Of a stretch of 64,000 nt of DNA, positions 17,371 to 28,500 are shown piece by piece. Made by a program: the position numbers and the translations under genes. Below the pieces are notes generated by a model. It had not been told where the DNA came from. It saw only the letters and a list, made by a program, of their open reading frames with translations, and did no database searches. The stretch is from Streptomyces sp. R302 (GTDB taxonomy: Bacteria; Actinomycetota; Actinomycetes; Streptomycetales; Streptomycetaceae), in NCBI RefSeq assembly GCF_012927245.1, contig NZ_JABBGE010000008.1, forward strand, positions 372,001 through 436,000, in the 5' to 3' direction. Every line of letters starts with the position of its first letter. Within the stretch, counting starts at the first letter, position 1.

Positions 17371-20300
17371 TCAGGCGGTGCCGAGTTCGCTGTCGATGAA
17401 GGCGAAGATGTCGTCGTCCGACGCCGTCTCCAGGCGCTCCGCCACACCCGCCGCGGAGACGTCCTCGTCGCGGTCGGCGAGGCGGGCGAGCAGGGACCGG
17501 AGCCGGGTGCCGATCCGGTCCCGGGTGTCCCGGTCCTCCGGGGAGAGCCCGCTCATCAGGGCCTCCAGGCGGTCGATCTCCTCGTCCGCCTCCTTCCCCG
17601 GGGCCTCCGGCGCCAGCTCCGCCCGCAGGAAGGCCGCGACGGCGGCGGGGGTGGGCTGGTCGTAGACGAGCGTCGCGGGCAGCCGCAGGCCGGTCACCGT
17701 GCTCAGGCGGTTGCGCAGCGACACGGCGGCCATCGAGTCGAGCCCGAGGTCCTTCAGGGCCTTCCCGGCGGGAACGGCCTCCGTCCCCGGGTAGCCCAGG
17801 ACGGCGGCGATCTCGGCCCTGACCAGGTCGGTCAGCAGCTGTTCCCGCTGCGCCTCGGACCGTCCGGCGAGCGAGGCCCGCAGGCCGTCGGCGGCGTCAC
17901 CGGGGGAGTCCGTGCCGTCGGCCGGGTCCTCCAGGGCGCGTACGGCCTCCGGGAGGCCGCGGAGCAGGGCGCCGGTACGGACGGTGCCGAGGGCCGGGGC
18001 GAAGCGCTCCCAGTCCACGTCGGCGACGACGTGTCCGCCGTGGGCCCGCCCGACGGACTCCACCAGCGTGTCGAGGGCGCGCTCCGGGTCGAGTTCGGCC
18101 AGGCCGAGCCGGAGGAGCTGGTCGCGACGGGTCCGCTCGGCGTCCTCGCCGGCCGTGGCGTCGGGGGAGACGGCGGTGTCCGCCCAGACGCTCCAGGCCG
18201 GCGCGGCGGCGGCACGGCCCTCGGCGCGGAGGTGGTCGGCGAGGGCGTCGAGATGGGCGGTGGCCGCGCCGTAGGCGCCCTGCCCGCCGCTTCCCCACAC
18301 ACCGACGACCGACGAGGAGAGCACGAAGGCGTCGAGGTCCAGGCCGGCTTCGAGGTGCACCAGTTCGTGCAGGTGGACGGCGCCCGCCACGGTGGAGCTC
18401 ACGGTCCGGGCGAATCCGGCGGGGTCCGTCCCGGCCAGCGGGGCGGTGCTCAGTCCGGCCGCCGTGTGGACGACGGCGGTGAGCGGCTCGTCCTCCGGGA
18501 CGGCGGCGAGCAGGGCCGCCACCGCGGTCCGGTCGCCGAGGTCGCAGGGGGCGACGGTGACCCGCGCGCCGAGCGCGCGGAGCCCGGCCACGGTCTCCTC
18601 GACGCCGAGGGGTTCGGTCCCGGGGGCGTGGGTGAGCAGCAGGTGCGCGGCGCCGAGGCCGGCGAGCCGGCGGGCGACCCGCGCACCGATGCCCCAGGTG
18701 CCCTCGGTGACCAGGGCGGTCCCCCGGGGCGTCCAGGCGGCCCCGCCCGGCCGGCCGGCCGCGGCGCGCACGAGCCGCCGGACGAAGGTGCCGGAGGGCC
18801 GGACGGCGAGCTCGTCCTCGTCCCCGGGCGCGGCGAGCACGGCCGCGAGACGGCGCGGCGCGTCCGGGTCCGGTGCGGCCGGGAGGTCGACGGTCCCGCC
18901 CAGGAGACGCGGGTGCTCCAGGGCCGCGGTGCGGGCCAGGCCCCAGACCTGCGCCTGGGCCGGACGGGAGGGCCGGTCCTGGCCGCCGGTCCCGACGGCG
19001 CCCCGGGTCACCAGCCACAGCCGGGGGTACGCCGCGGGGGTGTCGGGGCCGGCGTCGGCGGCCGCGTCGGCGCACGCCTGGATCAGCAGCAGGGTGGCGG
19101 TCGTTCCCCGGCTGACGGCCGGACGGCCGTCGAACGGGGTCTCGTCGAGGGCGAGCAGCGACACGACTCCCGCGAGCGGGCCGTCGCCGGCCGCTTCGGC
19201 GAGCTGCCGGGCGACGGAGGCCCGGTCCGCCCGTGCCGGGTCCACGACGACCCGGACGGGGTGGGCGCCGCGTCCGGCCAGCGCCGTCCCGACACCGTCG
19301 GCCAGACCGGACGTCCCGTCCCCGGGAGGTTCGACGATCAGCCAGGTCCCGGTGAGTGCGGTGTCGACGGGCTCCTCGATCGGCCACCAGGCCTCGCGGT
19401 AGTGCCACTGGTCGGCGGCGGACCGCCGGACGCTGTCCTCGCTCCACTCCGCGAGCGCCGGGACGGCGTCCGCGAGCGCGTCGGCCGTCCCCGGGCCGAG
19501 CAGGTCCCGCAGGCCGGCGAGGTCCCGCTCGCGCACGGCGGTCCAGAACCGCGACTCGGGGCCGCCGTCCGCGGGCCCGTCGCCGTGCGCCACGGTGTGC
19601 TCCAGCCAGTAGCGCTCGTGCTGGAAGGCGTACGCGGGCAGGTCGACGTGCCCGGCGCCGGTGCCCTCGAACAGCGCCTGCCAGGGCGTACCGGTCGCCC
19701 CGCTCGCGTAGGCCCGGGCCATCGCCTCGACGAGGGTGCGCGCCTGGGGGCGGCCACGGCGCTGGGTCGCGATCAGCAGCGGGGCCCGGTCGGCGACGCC
19801 CGCCTCGCCGGGAGCGCTCCAGGCGTCCGTGGCGTCCGTGGTCTCCGCGGTGTCCGAGGCGTCGGGTTCGTCCAGGCCGGCCTGGGCCATGGCGGTCAGC
19901 ACCGCGTCCGGTCCGAGCTCCAGGCAGGTGTCGACGCCCTCCGACCACAGGGTGCGCAGGCCGTCGTGGAAGCGCACCGCACGGCGGATGTGGTCGGCCC
20001 AGTACTCCGGCGAGCGGGCCTCCTCGTCGGTGAGGAGACGGCCGGTGACGTTGGAGACGATCGGCACGGTCGGCGAGGCGAAGTCCAGTCCGCCCGCGAC
20101 GGCGCGGAACTCGTCGAGGATCGGGTCCATGTGGGGCGAGTGGAAGGCGTGGCTGACGGTCAGCCGCCGGGTCTTCACGCCGCCGGCCTCGAGCGCGGCC
20201 GCGACGCGCAGCACCTCGTCCGTGTCGCCGGAGATGACCACGGAGGCGGGGCCGTTGACGGCGGCGATCGCGACGGCGTGTTCGCGTCCGGCCAGGAGGG

Positions 20301-22449
20301 GTGTCACCTCGGTCTCGGGGGCGAGGACGGAGACCATGGCGCCGTTCTGGGGCAGTGCCTGCATCAGCCGGCCCCTGGCGGCGACCAGTCGCGCGGCGTC
20401 CGTGAGCGACAGCACTCCCGCCACGTGCGCGGCGGCCAGCTCGCCGATCGAATGCCCCATCAGGACGTCGGGGCGCGCGCCCCAGCTCTCCAGCAGCCTG
20501 AACAGCGCCACCTCGTGGGCGAACAGGGCGGTCTGGGTGTAGACGGTGCTGTCCAGCAGGGCGGCCGCCTCGGTGCCCTGCTCGGCGAAGACGACCTCGC
20601 GCAGCGGTCGGTCGAGGTGGCCGTCGAGTGCGTCGCAGACGGCGTCGAAGGCGGCGGCGAACACCGGGTGGGCGGCGTACAGTTCGCGGCCCATGCCCGC
20701 GCGCTGGCTGCCCTGCCCGGTGAAGAGGAAGGCCACCCGGCCGGTCCGGTCGGCCACGTCGGCGACGACTCCGGGGGCGGTGCGTCCCTCGGCGAGAGCG
20801 AGGAGCCCGTCCCGGAGTTCCTCGGTGCCGGTGCCGATGACCACCGCGCGGTGGTCGAAGGCGGGGCGGGAGGCGAGGGAGAACCCGATGTCGGTCAGGT
20901 CGGCCGCCCGCGTCCGGCCGGCGAGGTGCTCGCGCAGCCGCCGGGCTCCCGACGCCAGCGCACCGGGGCTCTTGGCCGAGAGGACGAGGGGCAGGGGGGT
21001 GTCGGGGGCGGTCGGAAGGTCGGGGGTGTCGCCGGGAGCGGCGTCCGTGGGGAGGTCGGCGGGTGCCTGTTCGAGGATGATGTGGGCGTTCGTCCCGCTG
21101 ATGCCGAAGGAGGAGACGGCGGAGCGGCGGGGGCGGCCGGTGTCGGGCCATTTCCGTTGCTCGGTGAGGAGTTCCACGGCGCCGCTGTCCCAGTCGACGA
21201 AGGGGGTCGGTTCGTCGACGTGCAGGGTGCGGGGCAGCACGCCGTGGCGCATCGCCATGACCATCTTGATCACGCCGCCGACTCCGGCGGCGGCCTGGGC
21301 ATGGCCGATGTTGGACTTCAGGGAGCCCAGCCAGAGGGGTTGGTCGTCGGTGCGGTCCTGGCCGTAGGTGGCGATGAGTGCCTGTGCTTCGATGGGGTCG
21401 CCGAGTCGGGTGCCGGTTCCGTGTGCTTCCACGGCGTCGATCTCGCGGGGTTCGAGGCCGGCTTGTGCGAGTGCTCTGCGGATCACTTTCTGTTGTGCGG
21501 GGCCGTTGGGTGCGGTGAGGCCGTTGGAGGCGCCGTCCTGGTTGACGGCGGTGCCGCGGACGACGGCGAGGACGCGTCGTCCGTTGCGCAGGGCGTCGGA
21601 GAGTCGCTCCACCACGAGCACGCCGACGCCTTCGGCCCAGCCGGTGCCGTCCGCGGAGGCCGCGAACGCCCTGCACCGGCCGTCCGCCGACAGGCCCTTC
21701 TGGCGGCTGAACTCGACGAAGGTGCCCGGTGACGCCATCACCGTCACCCCGCCCACCAGCGCCAGCGAACAGTCGCCCTTGCGGAGAGCCTGGACCGCCA
21801 TGTGCAAGGTGACCAGGGAGGAGGAGCAGGCCGTGTCCACCGTCACCGCCGGCCCCTCCAGACCGAAGGTGTACGCCACCCGGCCGGACAGCACGCTGGC
21901 CAGACCCCCGGTCAGGCGGTAGCCCTCGACCCCTTCGACGAGGTCGTGCAGCCGGGGGCCGTAGTCGTAGTACATCTGTCCCGCGTAGACACCGGTGGTG
22001 GTGCCCCGGAGGGATTCCGGGTCGATCCCGGCCCGTTCCAGCGCTTCCCAGGAGACCTCCAGGAACTGGCGCTGCTGCGGGTCCATCGCCAGCGCCTCGC
22101 GTGGGGAGATGCCGAAGAACTCGGCGTCGAACCCGGCGGCCTCGTGCAGGAATCCGCCCTCGCGGGTGTACGAGGTCCCCGCCCGTTCGGCTGCCGGGTC
22201 GTACAGCTCCTCCAGGTCCCACCCGCGGTCCACGGGGAACCCCGAGACCGCGTCGCGTCCCGATGCCACCAGTCCCCACAGCTCCTCCGGCGACCCCACC
22301 CCGCCCGGATACCGGCACCCCATCCCCACGATGGCGACGGGTTCCTGGGCGGTGTCGGCCAGTCGGCGGTTCTGCCGGCGCAGCCTGGCGTTCTCCTTGA
22401 GCGAGTCGCGGAGGGCGGCGACGAGATCGTCGGGCGCCGTGTTCGTCAT
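17371..22449 (-). CDS. Type I PKS, module 2: KS-AT-KR(degenerate)-ACP (PKS2)
   Basis: 1692 residues. The N-terminal docking coil (1-34, DDLVAALRDSLKENARLRRQ) is followed by KS (about 37-465; Cys208), AT with GHSIGE (Ser667) and HAFH, hence malonyl-CoA, then a KR. In the KR the NADPH loop is TEGTWGIG (1248-1255) instead of TGGTGxxG, and the catalytic Asn is Thr1397 although Tyr1393 is kept. The segment GVWGSGGQ resembles A-type KRs. Activity is doubtful. The ACP is LGLDSM. The C-terminus (last ~80 residues, ending DDDIFAFIDSELG) is a class 1 docking helix set that should pair with the N-terminal coil of PKS3. The start lies 57 bp after PKS1, so the genes are cotranscribed. Confidence 0.93.
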   Translation of the reverse strand: MTNTAPDDLVAALRDSLKENARLRRQNRRLADTAQEPVAIVGMGCRYPGGVGSPEELWGLVASGRDAVSGFPVDRGWDLEELYDPAAERAGTSYTREGGFLHEAAGFDAEFFGISPREALAMDPQQRQFLEVSWEALERAGIDPESLRGTTTGVYAGQMYYDYGPRLHDLVEGVEGYRLTGGLASVLSGRVAYTFGLEGPAVTVDTACSSSLVTLHMAVQALRKGDCSLALVGGVTVMASPGTFVEFSRQKGLSADGRCRAFAASADGTGWAEGVGVLVVERLSDALRNGRRVLAVVRGTAVNQDGASNGLTAPNGPAQQKVIRRALAQAGLEPREIDAVEAHGTGTRLGDPIEAQALIATYGQDRTDDQPLWLGSLKSNIGHAQAAAGVGGVIKMVMAMRHGVLPRTLHVDEPTPFVDWDSGAVELLTEQRKWPDTGRPRRSAVSSFGISGTNAHIILEQAPADLPTDAAPGDTPDLPTAPDTPLPLVLSAKSPGALASGARRLREHLAGRTRAADLTDIGFSLASRPAFDHRAVVIGTGTEELRDGLLALAEGRTAPGVVADVADRTGRVAFLFTGQGSQRAGMGRELYAAHPVFAAAFDAVCDALDGHLDRPLREVVFAEQGTEAAALLDSTVYTQTALFAHEVALFRLLESWGARPDVLMGHSIGELAAAHVAGVLSLTDAARLVAARGRLMQALPQNGAMVSVLAPETEVTPLLAGREHAVAIAAVNGPASVVISGDTDEVLRVAAALEAGGVKTRRLTVSHAFHSPHMDPILDEFRAVAGGLDFASPTVPIVSNVTGRLLTDEEARSPEYWADHIRRAVRFHDGLRTLWSEGVDTCLELGPDAVLTAMAQAGLDEPDASDTAETTDATDAWSAPGEAGVADRAPLLIATQRRGRPQARTLVEAMARAYASGATGTPWQALFEGTGAGHVDLPAYAFQHERYWLEHTVAHGDGPADGGPESRFWTAVRERDLAGLRDLLGPGTADALADAVPALAEWSEDSVRRSAADQWHYREAWWPIEEPVDTALTGTWLIVEPPGDGTSGLADGVGTALAGRGAHPVRVVVDPARADRASVARQLAEAAGDGPLAGVVSLLALDETPFDGRPAVSRGTTATLLLIQACADAAADAGPDTPAAYPRLWLVTRGAVGTGGQDRPSRPAQAQVWGLARTAALEHPRLLGGTVDLPAAPDPDAPRRLAAVLAAPGDEDELAVRPSGTFVRRLVRAAAGRPGGAAWTPRGTALVTEGTWGIGARVARRLAGLGAAHLLLTHAPGTEPLGVEETVAGLRALGARVTVAPCDLGDRTAVAALLAAVPEDEPLTAVVHTAAGLSTAPLAGTDPAGFARTVSSTVAGAVHLHELVHLEAGLDLDAFVLSSSVVGVWGSGGQGAYGAATAHLDALADHLRAEGRAAAAPAWSVWADTAVSPDATAGEDAERTRRDQLLRLGLAELDPERALDTLVESVGRAHGGHVVADVDWERFAPALGTVRTGALLRGLPEAVRALEDPADGTDSPGDAADGLRASLAGRSEAQREQLLTDLVRAEIAAVLGYPGTEAVPAGKALKDLGLDSMAAVSLRNRLSTVTGLRLPATLVYDQPTPAAVAAFLRAELAPEAPGKEADEEIDRLEALMSGLSPEDRDTRDRIGTRLRSLLARLADRDEDVSAAGVAERLETASDDDIFAFIDSELGTA

Positions 22450-22506
22450 GATTCTCTCCCGTTCGGAACGTGTCGTGCCGCGGAACGTGTCGGGCCGTGG
22501 AGCGTG

Positions 22507-25500
22507 TCAGTCGTCGGAGCCCTCGCGGGCCATCCGGATGAGGGCGTCGACGTCCATGTCGTCGATGGACTCGATGGCTTCGTCGTCCTCGGCCTCCCAC
22601 TCCGCCCCGGCCTCCCCGCCCGTGCCGGGAGCGGGCGCGTCGGACACCGGGGGTGCCAGTTCGGTCAGCAGGTGGCCGGCGACCGCCTCGGGGGTCGGGT
22701 AGTCGAAGACGAGCGTCGCGGGCAGCCGCAGTCCGGTGGTGCGGCCGAGCCGGTTGCGCAGTTCGACGGCGGTCAGCGAGTCGAGGCCCAGTTCCTTGAA
22801 GCCCCGCTTCGCGTCGACGGAGTCGGCACCTCCGTAGGCCAGGGTCCCGGCCACCTCGGCCCGGACGAGGTCCAGGAGCAGCGCGTGCCGCTCCTCCTCG
22901 GCGCACTCCGCGAGCCGTTCGGCGAGGGTGGGACCGGCCGCCGGGGTGTCGGCCGGTCCGGCGGCCGCCTTGCGGGCGGCGGGTCGGACGAGGCCGCCGA
23001 ACAGCGGCGGGATCGCGTCGCCGAGGGCGCGGAGCGCGGCCGGGTCGATCGGCAGGGGCACGGCGGTCGCCGCGTCGAGCCGCAGCGCCGCGTCCAGGAG
23101 GCGCATGCCCTGTCCGGCACCGATCGCGACCATGCCGGTCCGTGCGAAGCGGTCGCGGTCGGCGGCCGAGAGGCCGGCCGCCATGCCGCCGTCGGCCCAG
23201 GGGCCCCAGGCGAGCGAGGTGCCGGGGAGGCCGAGGGAGCGGCGGTGGTGGGCGAGGGCGTCCAGGAAGGTGTTGGCCGCCGCGTAGTTGGCCTGGCCGG
23301 CGCCGCCGAGGAGCCCCTGCACGGAGGAGTAGAGGACGAAGGCGGTCAGCCGGGCGTCGCGGGTGGCCTCGTGCAGGTTCCAGGCGGCGTCCGCCTTGGG
23401 CCGCAGGACCCGTTCCGTCCGCTCGGGCGTGAGCGACTCCAGGACTCCGTCGTCGAGGACGCCGGCGGCGTGCACCACCGCCCGCAGCGGGCGTCCGGCG
23501 GGGATCCCGGCGAGCAGCTCCGTCAGGGCCGCCCGGTCGGCCACGTCGCAGGCGGCGACGGTCACGTCCGCGCCCCGGGCGGTCAGCTCGTCCCGCAGGG
23601 CGGCCGCCCCGTCGGCGGCGAGTCCCCTCCGGCCGACGAGCAGGAGGTTCCGTACGCCGTGCTCCTCGACGAGGTGCCGGGCCAGCAGCGCGCCGAGGGC
23701 TCCGGTGCCGCCCGTGATCAGGACGGTGCCGTCCGGGTCCCACGGGCCGGTGTCGCCGTCGGGGACGACGGCCCGTTCGAGACGCGGGACGCGCGGCACG
23801 CCGGAGCGGATCGCCACCTGCGGCTCGCCCGTGGAGAGCGCCGTGCCGAGCGCCTCCTCGACGGCCTCCCCGTCCCACGCCGGGCCGGAGTCCGGTCCGG
23901 TCCCCGGGGCGGGGTCCAGGTCCAGGTCGACCAGGACGAGCCGGTCCGGATGCTCGGTCTGCGCCGCGCGCAGCAGGCCCCACACGGCGGCGTGCGGCAG
24001 GTCGCGCACGTCCTCGTCGGGTGCGGCGGCGACCGCGCGGTGGGTGACCACGACGAGCCGGGACGCGGTGAGACGGTCGTCCGCCAGCCAGGTCCGTACG
24101 AGGGAGAGGGCGCCGTCGACGGCCTCCCGGACGGGGTTTCCGCCCGCCGCGCCGTCGACGGCCTCCCGGACGGCGTCGCCGTCCTCCGCGCCCGTCCGGG
24201 CCGGCAGGAGCGGCAGCACGGCCACCGCGGGGGCGGGCTCGCCGGCGGCGACGGCGTCGCCGAGGGCGGCCACGCCGGAGTGGCGTGCGGCGGTCGGCAG
24301 CGCGAACCGGTCGTCGTCGCCGAGGACGGTCCAGGCTTCACGGCGGCGGTCGGCACCGCTCGCCGCCGCCGGGGCGGCCGGTGTCCACACCGGCCGGAAC
24401 AGCGCCTCGTGGGCGCGTCCCCCGGCCGCCGCCAGCTGCTCGGCCGAGACGGGCCGGACGGCGAGCGAGGCGACCGAGGCCACGGGCGCGCCCGTCGTGT
24501 CGGCGAGTTCGATGGCGACCGATCCCGCGCCGGCCGGGGCCAGCCGGACCCGGACGGCGGCCGCACCGGTCGCGTACAGGGAGACACCGCTCCACACGAA
24601 CGGCAGCCGGGCTTCGCCGGTGCCCGGCAGCACCCCCAGCTCGATGGCGTGCAGCGCCGAGTCCAGCAGGGCGGGGTGCAGGCCGAAGGCGGTGGCCTGC
24701 TCCTTCTGTCCCTCGGGCAGGGCGAGTTCGGCGAACACCTCGGTGCCCCGGCGCCAGGCGGACCGCAACCCCTGGAAGGCCGGCCCGTAGGCGAAGCCCT
24801 GCCCGGCGAGGTCCTCGTACCGTCCCGTCAGGTCCACCGGCTCCGCGTCCCTCGGCGGCCACGCGGTCAGTCCGCCGGCCGGGGCGGGCGGCCGGGGCGC
24901 GAGGGTGCCGGCGGCGTGCCGGGTCCACGGCTCGTCGAAGGCGTCGCCGTCGGGGCGCGAGTGGAGGGTCACGGGGCGGGCTCCGGTCCCGTCGGCGGCG
25001 CCCACCGCCACCTGGAGCCGCACGGCTCCCCGCTCGGGCAGCACCAGCGGCGCCTCCAGGGCGAGTTCCTCCAGGTGTCCGGCGCCGGCCTCGCTCCCGG
25101 CCCGCACGGCCAGCTCGACGAAGGCGGTGCCCGGCAGCAGGACCCGGCCGAGCACGGCGTGGTCGGCGAGCCAGGGGTGGGTCCTCAGCGAGATCCGGCC
25201 GGTGAACAGCGTCTCGTCGGTGTCGGCCCGGGTGAGGACGGCCCCGAGCAGGGGGTGTTCGGCCGCTCCCAGACCGGACGCGCCCAGGTCCCCGGCGGCA
25301 CGCTCGGGCATCGCCCAGTACCGCTGGTGCCGGAAGGCGTACGTGGGCAGGTCGGCCTGGCGCGGCCCCGTGGCACCGGGCACGGCGTCCCAGGACGGGC
25401 CGGCTCCGCGCGTCCACAGCCGGGCGAGGCCGTGGGCGAGCGCGAGGGTGTCGGCACGGTCCTTGCGGAGCAGCGGGACGAAGTCCGCCTCCTCGTCCCC

Positions 25501-28500
25501 GTCCGCCAGGCACTCCCGGCCCAGGGCCGACAGGACGCCGTCCGGGCCGAGTTCGACGAAGGTCGTGACGCCCGCGTCCCGCAGAGTGCGGATCATGTCG
25601 GCGAAACGGACGGCCTCGCGCACGTGCCGGACCCAGTAGTCGGGCGAGCACACCTCCTCGGCCGGGATCACGTCACCGGTGACGTCGGAGACGATCGGGA
25701 CGACGGGCGCCGCGTAGGTCAGGCTCTCGGCCACCGCCCGGAACTCGTCGAGCATCGCGTCCATGTGGGGCGAGTGGAAGGCGTGGCTCACCGTCAGCCG
25801 CCGGGTCCTGCGGCCGCGCTCCTCCAGCTCCTTCGCGATGGCCAGGGTGTCCAGCAGGTCGCCGGAGATGACCACGGAGGCGGGGCCGTTGACGGCGGCG
25901 ATCGCGACGGCGTGTTCGCGTCCGGCCAGGAGGGGTGTCACCTCGGTCTCGGGGGCGAGGACGGAGACCATGGCGCCGTTCTGGGGCAGTGCCTGCATCA
26001 GTCGGCCCCTGGCGGCGACCAGTCGTGCGGCGTCCGTGAGCGACAGCACTCCCGCCACGTGCGCGGCGGCCAGCTCGCCGATCGAATGCCCGGCCACGAG
26101 ATCGGCGGTGAGGCCCAGGCTCTCGGCGAGCCGGTAGAGCGCCACCTCCAGGGCGAACAGGCCCGTCTGGGTGAACTGCGTCTGGTCGAGGAGGCCTTCC
26201 TCCCAGTCGTCGGATCCGGCGAAGACGACCTCGCGCAGCGGTCGGTCGAGGTGGCCGTCGAGTGCGTCGCAGACGGCGTCGAAGGCGGCGGCGAACACCG
26301 GGTGGGCGGCGTACAGTTCGCGGCCCATGCCCGCGCGCTGGCTGCCCTGCCCGGTGAAGAGGAAGGCGGTCCGGCCGCCCGAGGCCTCACCGGTGACGAG
26401 CCGGGCGGACGCCCCGCCGGCCGCCAGCGTGTCCAGTCCCTCCACGAGTTCCGTACGGTTCGCGGCGAGGACGGCCGCGCGGTGGGCGAAGGCGGTCCGG
26501 CCGAGGGCGAGGGAGCGTCCGAGGGCCGGGAGGCTCACCTCGTCCAGGGCGTCGACGTGGGCGCGGAGCCGGGAGGCCTGCTCCACCAGGGCCTCCGGCG
26601 AGGTGGCCGAGAGGACGAGGGGCAGGGGGGTGTCGGCGGCGGTCGGAAGTTCGGGGGCGTCGCCGGGAGCGGCGTCCGTGGGGAGGCCGGCGGCTGCCTG
26701 TTCCGGAAGGTCGGCGGGCGCCTGTTCCAGAACGACGTGGGCGTTGGTCCCGCTGATGCCGAAGGACGAGACGGCGGAGCGGCGCGGGCGGCCGGTGTCG
26801 GGCCATTCCCGCTGCTCGGTGAGGAGTTCCACGGCCCCGGCGTCCCAGTCGACGAACGGCGTCGGTTCGTCCACGTGCAGGGTGCGGGGCAGTACGCCGT
26901 GGCGCATCGCCATCACCATCTTGATCACGCCGCCGACTCCGGCGGCGGCCTGGGCATGGCCGATGTTCGACTTCAGGGATCCCAGCCAGAGCGGCCGGTC
27001 GTCCGCCCGGTCCTGGCCGTAGGTGGCGATGAGGGCCTGTGCCTCGATCGGATCGCCCAGGCGGGTGCCCGTGCCGTGCGCCTCCACCGCGTCCACATCC
27101 CGCGCGGCGAGCCCCGCCGTGGTCAGCGCCCGCCGGATCACTTTCTGTTGTGCGGGGCCGTTCGGTGCGGTGAGGCCGTTGGAGGCGCCGTCCTGGTTGA
27201 CGGCGGTGCCGCGGACGACGGCGAGGACGCGTCGTCCGTTGCGTACGGCGTCGGAGAGTCGTTCGACGACGAGGACGCCGACGCCTTCGGCCCAGCCGGT
27301 GCCGTCCGCGGAGGCCGCGAACGCCCTGCACCGGCCGTCCGCCGACAGGCCCTTCTGGCGGCTGAACTCGACGAAGGTCCCCGGCGACGCCATCACCGTC
27401 ACCCCGCCCGCCAACGCCAGAGAACAGTCACCCTGACGCAGCGCCTGCACCGCCATGTGCAGCGACACCAGGGAGGAGGAGCAGGCCGTGTCCACCGTCA
27501 CCGCCGGCCCCTCCAGACCGAACGTGTACGCCACCCGCCCGGACAGCACACTGGCCGCGCTGCCGGTCATCCGCTGGCCCTCGGCGCCGCCCTGTCCGGC
27601 ATCGCTCGGATCGCGGAAGGCGAAGGTGCCCGCGTAGACGCCGGTGGTGGTGCCCCGGAGGGATTCCGGGTCGATCCCGGCCCGTTCCAGTGCTTCCCAG
27701 GAGACCTCCAGGAACTGGCGCTGCTGCGGGTCCATCGCCAGCGCCTCGCGTGGGGAGATGCCGAAGAACTCGGCGTCGAACCCGGCGGCCTCGTGCAGGA
27801 ATCCGCCCTCGCGGGTGTACGAGGTCCCCGCCCGTTCGGCGGCCGGGTCGTACAGCTCCTCCAGGTCCCACCCGCGGTCCACCGGGAACCCCGAGACCGC
27901 GTCCCGGCCCGACGCCACCAGTCCCCACAGCTCCTCCGGCGACCCCACCCCGCCCGGATACCGGCACCCCATCCCCACGATGACGATCGGATCGTCCTCG
28001 GGGGCCGGGCCGGAGGCGGGGCGGAGAGCGGCGGAGTCCTCGGAGGCGCCGAGGAGTTCGGCGCACACGTATCCGACGACCGCGTCCGTGGTGGGGTGGT
28101 CGAAGATCAGGGTGGCCGGGAGCGGGACCCCGGTGGTCGTACCGAGCCGGTCGCGGAGTTCCACGGCGGTGAGGGAGTCGAAGCCGAGCTCCTTGAAGGT
28201 GCGCGCGGCGTCGACCGAGTCCGGCGAGGCGAGTCCCATGACGGCGGCGACGTCCGTACGGACCAGCTCCTCGACCAGGCGTTCCGCCGCCTCCCGGGAC
28301 AGGCCGGCGACCCGCCCGGCGAGCCCTTCCGCGCCCGGCGCGGCCGTCGTCGCCCGCACCCGGTCGGACGCGGCGGAGCTGTCGGACGCGGCGGAGGCGG
28401 CGGCGGTGTCCGGGACCGTCGCGCGGCTCCGGACCGGCACGAGCACGGTGCCGTCGCGGAGGGCGGACTCGGGTTCGCCCGAGGCGATCGCCGCGGGCAG

